Shown here piece by piece: positions 62,996-64,000 of a stretch of 64,000 bases of DNA (position 1 is its first letter; each line of letters begins with the position of its first letter). The stretch comes from a virus, in IMG/VR virus record IMGVR_UViG_3300042453_002790, positions 1 through 64,000 of that record. The stretch is one strand, 5' to 3'. A model generated the notes under the pieces. It was given only the letters and a program-made list of their open reading frames with translations, was not told where the DNA came from and made no database searches. The translations under genes were made by a program, and so were the position numbers.

Positions 62996-63214
62996 CTATG
63001 CGGTTTGTGTCACTTCCTCTACAAGCTCTTGCAGTTCATCGTCTTCATAATAGTGCGAGAGTTCTTCCATCAGTTCCGACTCATTGTAGTCCTCCATGTT
63101 ATCAACAATCGTGTCCATTGCAAAAGCACACAAATCGCGAATGTCCATGTTATCAACAACTCGCTCGGCATACATGAGAGTGAGCTTGCGAAGCTGGTCT
63201 TTGGAAAGTGTCAT
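62996..63214 (-). CDS. Conserved-type cyanophage hypothetical protein, 72 aa
   Basis: ATG 63214 (MTLSKDQLRKLTLMYAERVV). This N-terminus is familiar from small T4-like cyanophage proteins. The rest is acidic and helical (DNMDIRDLCAFAMDTIVDN; SHYYEDDELQELVEEV). Start chosen from the family-like sequence; the frame extends 12 codons further. It overlaps neither neighbour strongly. Function unknown. Confidence 0.72.
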   Translation of the reverse strand: MTLSKDQLRKLTLMYAERVVDNMDIRDLCAFAMDTIVDNMEDYNESELMEELSHYYEDDELQELVEEVTQTA

Positions 63215-63218
63215 GATT

Positions 63219-63389
63219 TCAGATAGTTGCAGGGGACAGGGAAACATCAACTCGCTTCAGATTCAATCCAGCAAGTTGCTCTAAAACGCGATCATGAATC
63301 TTAGTGCAAGCATTCTTTGCACGAGATTGCTCATACCAAATGGTACGGCAGCCGTCGTTGGTTTCTACTTGGATTCGGATGGTTTGCAT
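63219..63389 (-). CDS. Hypothetical protein, 56 aa
   Basis: ATG 63389 shares one base with the preceding stop (TGATG). Begins MQTIRIQVETNDGCRTIWYE; a strand pair, a helix (SRAKNACTKIHDRVLEQLAG) and a final strand: a possible small alpha/beta nucleic-acid-binding-like fold. No name can be given. Confidence 0.63.
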   Translation of the reverse strand: MQTIRIQVETNDGCRTIWYEQSRAKNACTKIHDRVLEQLAGLNLKRVDVSLSPATI

Positions 63390-63529
63390 CACTTTGCGTT
63401 GCAGTAGTTAGGATCAACTTGACAGAACTGATCAGCTCGGCGTTCTTGATACTCATTCACCGTTGCGATTGCTTGAGCACCAAAGGCAAATCCGAAGATC
63501 AGTGTAGCAAATACAAGTGCGATTCGCAT
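63389..63529 (-). CDS. Small membrane or exported protein, 46 aa
   Basis: ATG 63529 (MRIALVFATLIFGFAFGAQA): a hydrophobic leader with small residues at the end, like a signal peptide, then a polar tail with two Cys (FCQVDPNYC). Upstream in-frame ATG at 63676 is rejected because it lies inside another gene. Resembles the 48-aa gene at 61703 in design. Unknown function. Confidence 0.6.
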   Translation of the reverse strand: MRIALVFATLIFGFAFGAQAIATVNEYQERRADQFCQVDPNYCNAK

Positions 63530-63539
63530 GATAATTGTA

Positions 63540-63707
63540 TCAGTCGAGGTTGACAGGCTTGAAGTCATCAGAGTAGCGATTACCGAAAGCTGATGCGATG
63601 GTGACACAATCAAAGACACCAAGTTGCTCACCATTCTTGACAGCAACCCACATTTGTTTGCGGGTTTCAATGTCAAAACAGGGAAGGAAGTTCGTTGCGT
63701 TGGTCAT
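63540..63707 (-). CDS. Hypothetical protein, 55 aa
   Basis: ATG 63707 with GAGAGGA site, downstream of promoter-like copy 3; the ATG at 63725 lies within the promoter element. Begins MTNATNFLPCFDIETRKQMW, then VAVKNGEQLGVFDCVTIASA. A small beta-alpha protein with a possible YcgL/small-domain look; not assigned. Confidence 0.65.
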   Translation of the reverse strand: MTNATNFLPCFDIETRKQMWVAVKNGEQLGVFDCVTIASAFGNRYSDDFKPVNLD

Positions 63708-63729
63708 TGCGATTCCTCTCAACATGGCT

Positions 63730-63771
63730 AGAATACATCATCTGAGACCCCGTGGCGTGATCAGTGGACAG
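63730..63771 (-). promoter_or_regulatory. Conserved promoter-like element, copy 3
   Basis: Minus strand: CTGTCCACT, 27 nt, then TATTCTAGCCAT. The upstream part overlaps the end of the 54-aa gene and forms an inverted repeat GACAGT/ACTGTC. Confidence 0.65.
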
Positions 63772-63925
63772 TCTGCGAACTGTCACATTGCTGCTCGTCC
63801 AACCTTGCCGGAGAACCACAGGAACGGTAGAAAGCTACCATTCGTTCTGCTTCATCCAGAGTGCGAAAGCTTTGAGTCCTCCACTCACACTGATTGTAGG
63901 GAGTTTGATAGTGAACAGTGAACAT
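63761..63925 (-). CDS. Hypothetical protein, 54 aa
   Basis: ATG 63925, TGA 63761. Begins MFTVHYQTPYNQCEWRTQSF, then RTLDEAERMVAFYRSCGSPA. A strand-helix pattern resembling small domains with a DEAERMV helix. The stop lies within the upstream half of promoter-like copy 3. It follows a truncated gene by 4 nt. Confidence 0.6.
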   Translation of the reverse strand: MFTVHYQTPYNQCEWRTQSFRTLDEAERMVAFYRSCGSPARLDEQQCDSSQTVH

Positions 63926-63929
63926 AGCT

Positions 63930-64000
63930 TCAGTTAGCAATCAGGGAATCAAGATTCAGGTTGTTGACACACTGAACGCCACAGTAGTAAGCGTCAAGCC
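63930..64000 (-). CDS. Partial hypothetical protein, 5' end outside window
   Basis: The frame enters from the right edge and stops at TGA 63930. The visible 22 residues include YYCGVQCVNNLNLDSLIAN with two Cys. Too short to classify; spacing of 4 nt to the next ATG supports it. Confidence 0.5.
   Translation of the reverse strand, partial: LDAYYCGVQCVNNLNLDSLIAN

Noticed and set aside
1-64000. tRNA genes, integrase or attachment sites
   Set aside because: None recognised by eye in the gaps; the gaps are too short or lack cloverleaf pairing. A tRNA scan would be decisive.

Overview
The window looks like a large piece of a T4-like cyanophage (myovirus of marine Synechococcus or Prochlorococcus). 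The evidence is the T4 late-gene order on one strand: gp25, gp6, a gp7-position giant, gp8, several large fibre/structural genes, gp13, gp14, gp15, gp16. Other signs are NATAAATA late-promoter octamers, cyanophage-type GxGY-repeat virion proteins, and a tail fibre ending in an S74 intramolecular chaperone. No photosynthesis genes lie in this window. Almost everything is transcribed leftwards (minus strand), so biological order runs from high to low coordinates.

Right end, 59.65-64.0 kb: a visibly more GC-rich block of tiny minus-strand ORFs (41-86 aa). They look like early, host-takeover type genes, most of unknown function, with one HicA-like protein. The ORFs are interrupted by about 670 bp without genes (60663-61333). 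That gap holds six perfect TTTTCCACA/TGTGGAAAA 9-mers (the cyanobacterial DnaA-box form), iteron-like CTCAGAGGGCTT repeats and an AT-rich patch, so it is a candidate replication origin. Three promoters in this block share an element with an invariant 27-nt spacing.

57.2-59.6 kb: two probable glycosyltransferase-type genes and small ORFs. 53.8-57.2 kb: small ORFs, then baseplate genes gp25 and gp6. 30.8-53.8 kb: three baseplate-associated genes, including a 4601-aa protein in the gp7 position with a YHYH domain, three CxRDxGYxVD repeats and a probable beta-propeller; then gp8; then a 2506-aa DUF4815-type protein. 15.5-30.8 kb: small Ig/adhesin-like structural genes, a 1705-aa repeat protein, and a 2450-aa tail fibre.

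4.5-15.5 kb: an accessory island sits between the tail fibre and neck genes. It holds two triplets of small paralogous adhesin-like proteins (Trp-rich, and C1q-like), a flavin-dependent tryptophan-halogenase-family protein, five different 2OG-Fe(II) oxygenases and two DUF6065-like paralogs. Two oxygenase genes are reversed relative to everything else. Co-location suggests, but does not prove, enzymatic modification of virion adhesins or of host surface molecules. 0-4.5 kb: neck gp13 and gp14, tail completion gp15, small terminase gp16, and a truncated unknown gene that runs off the left edge.
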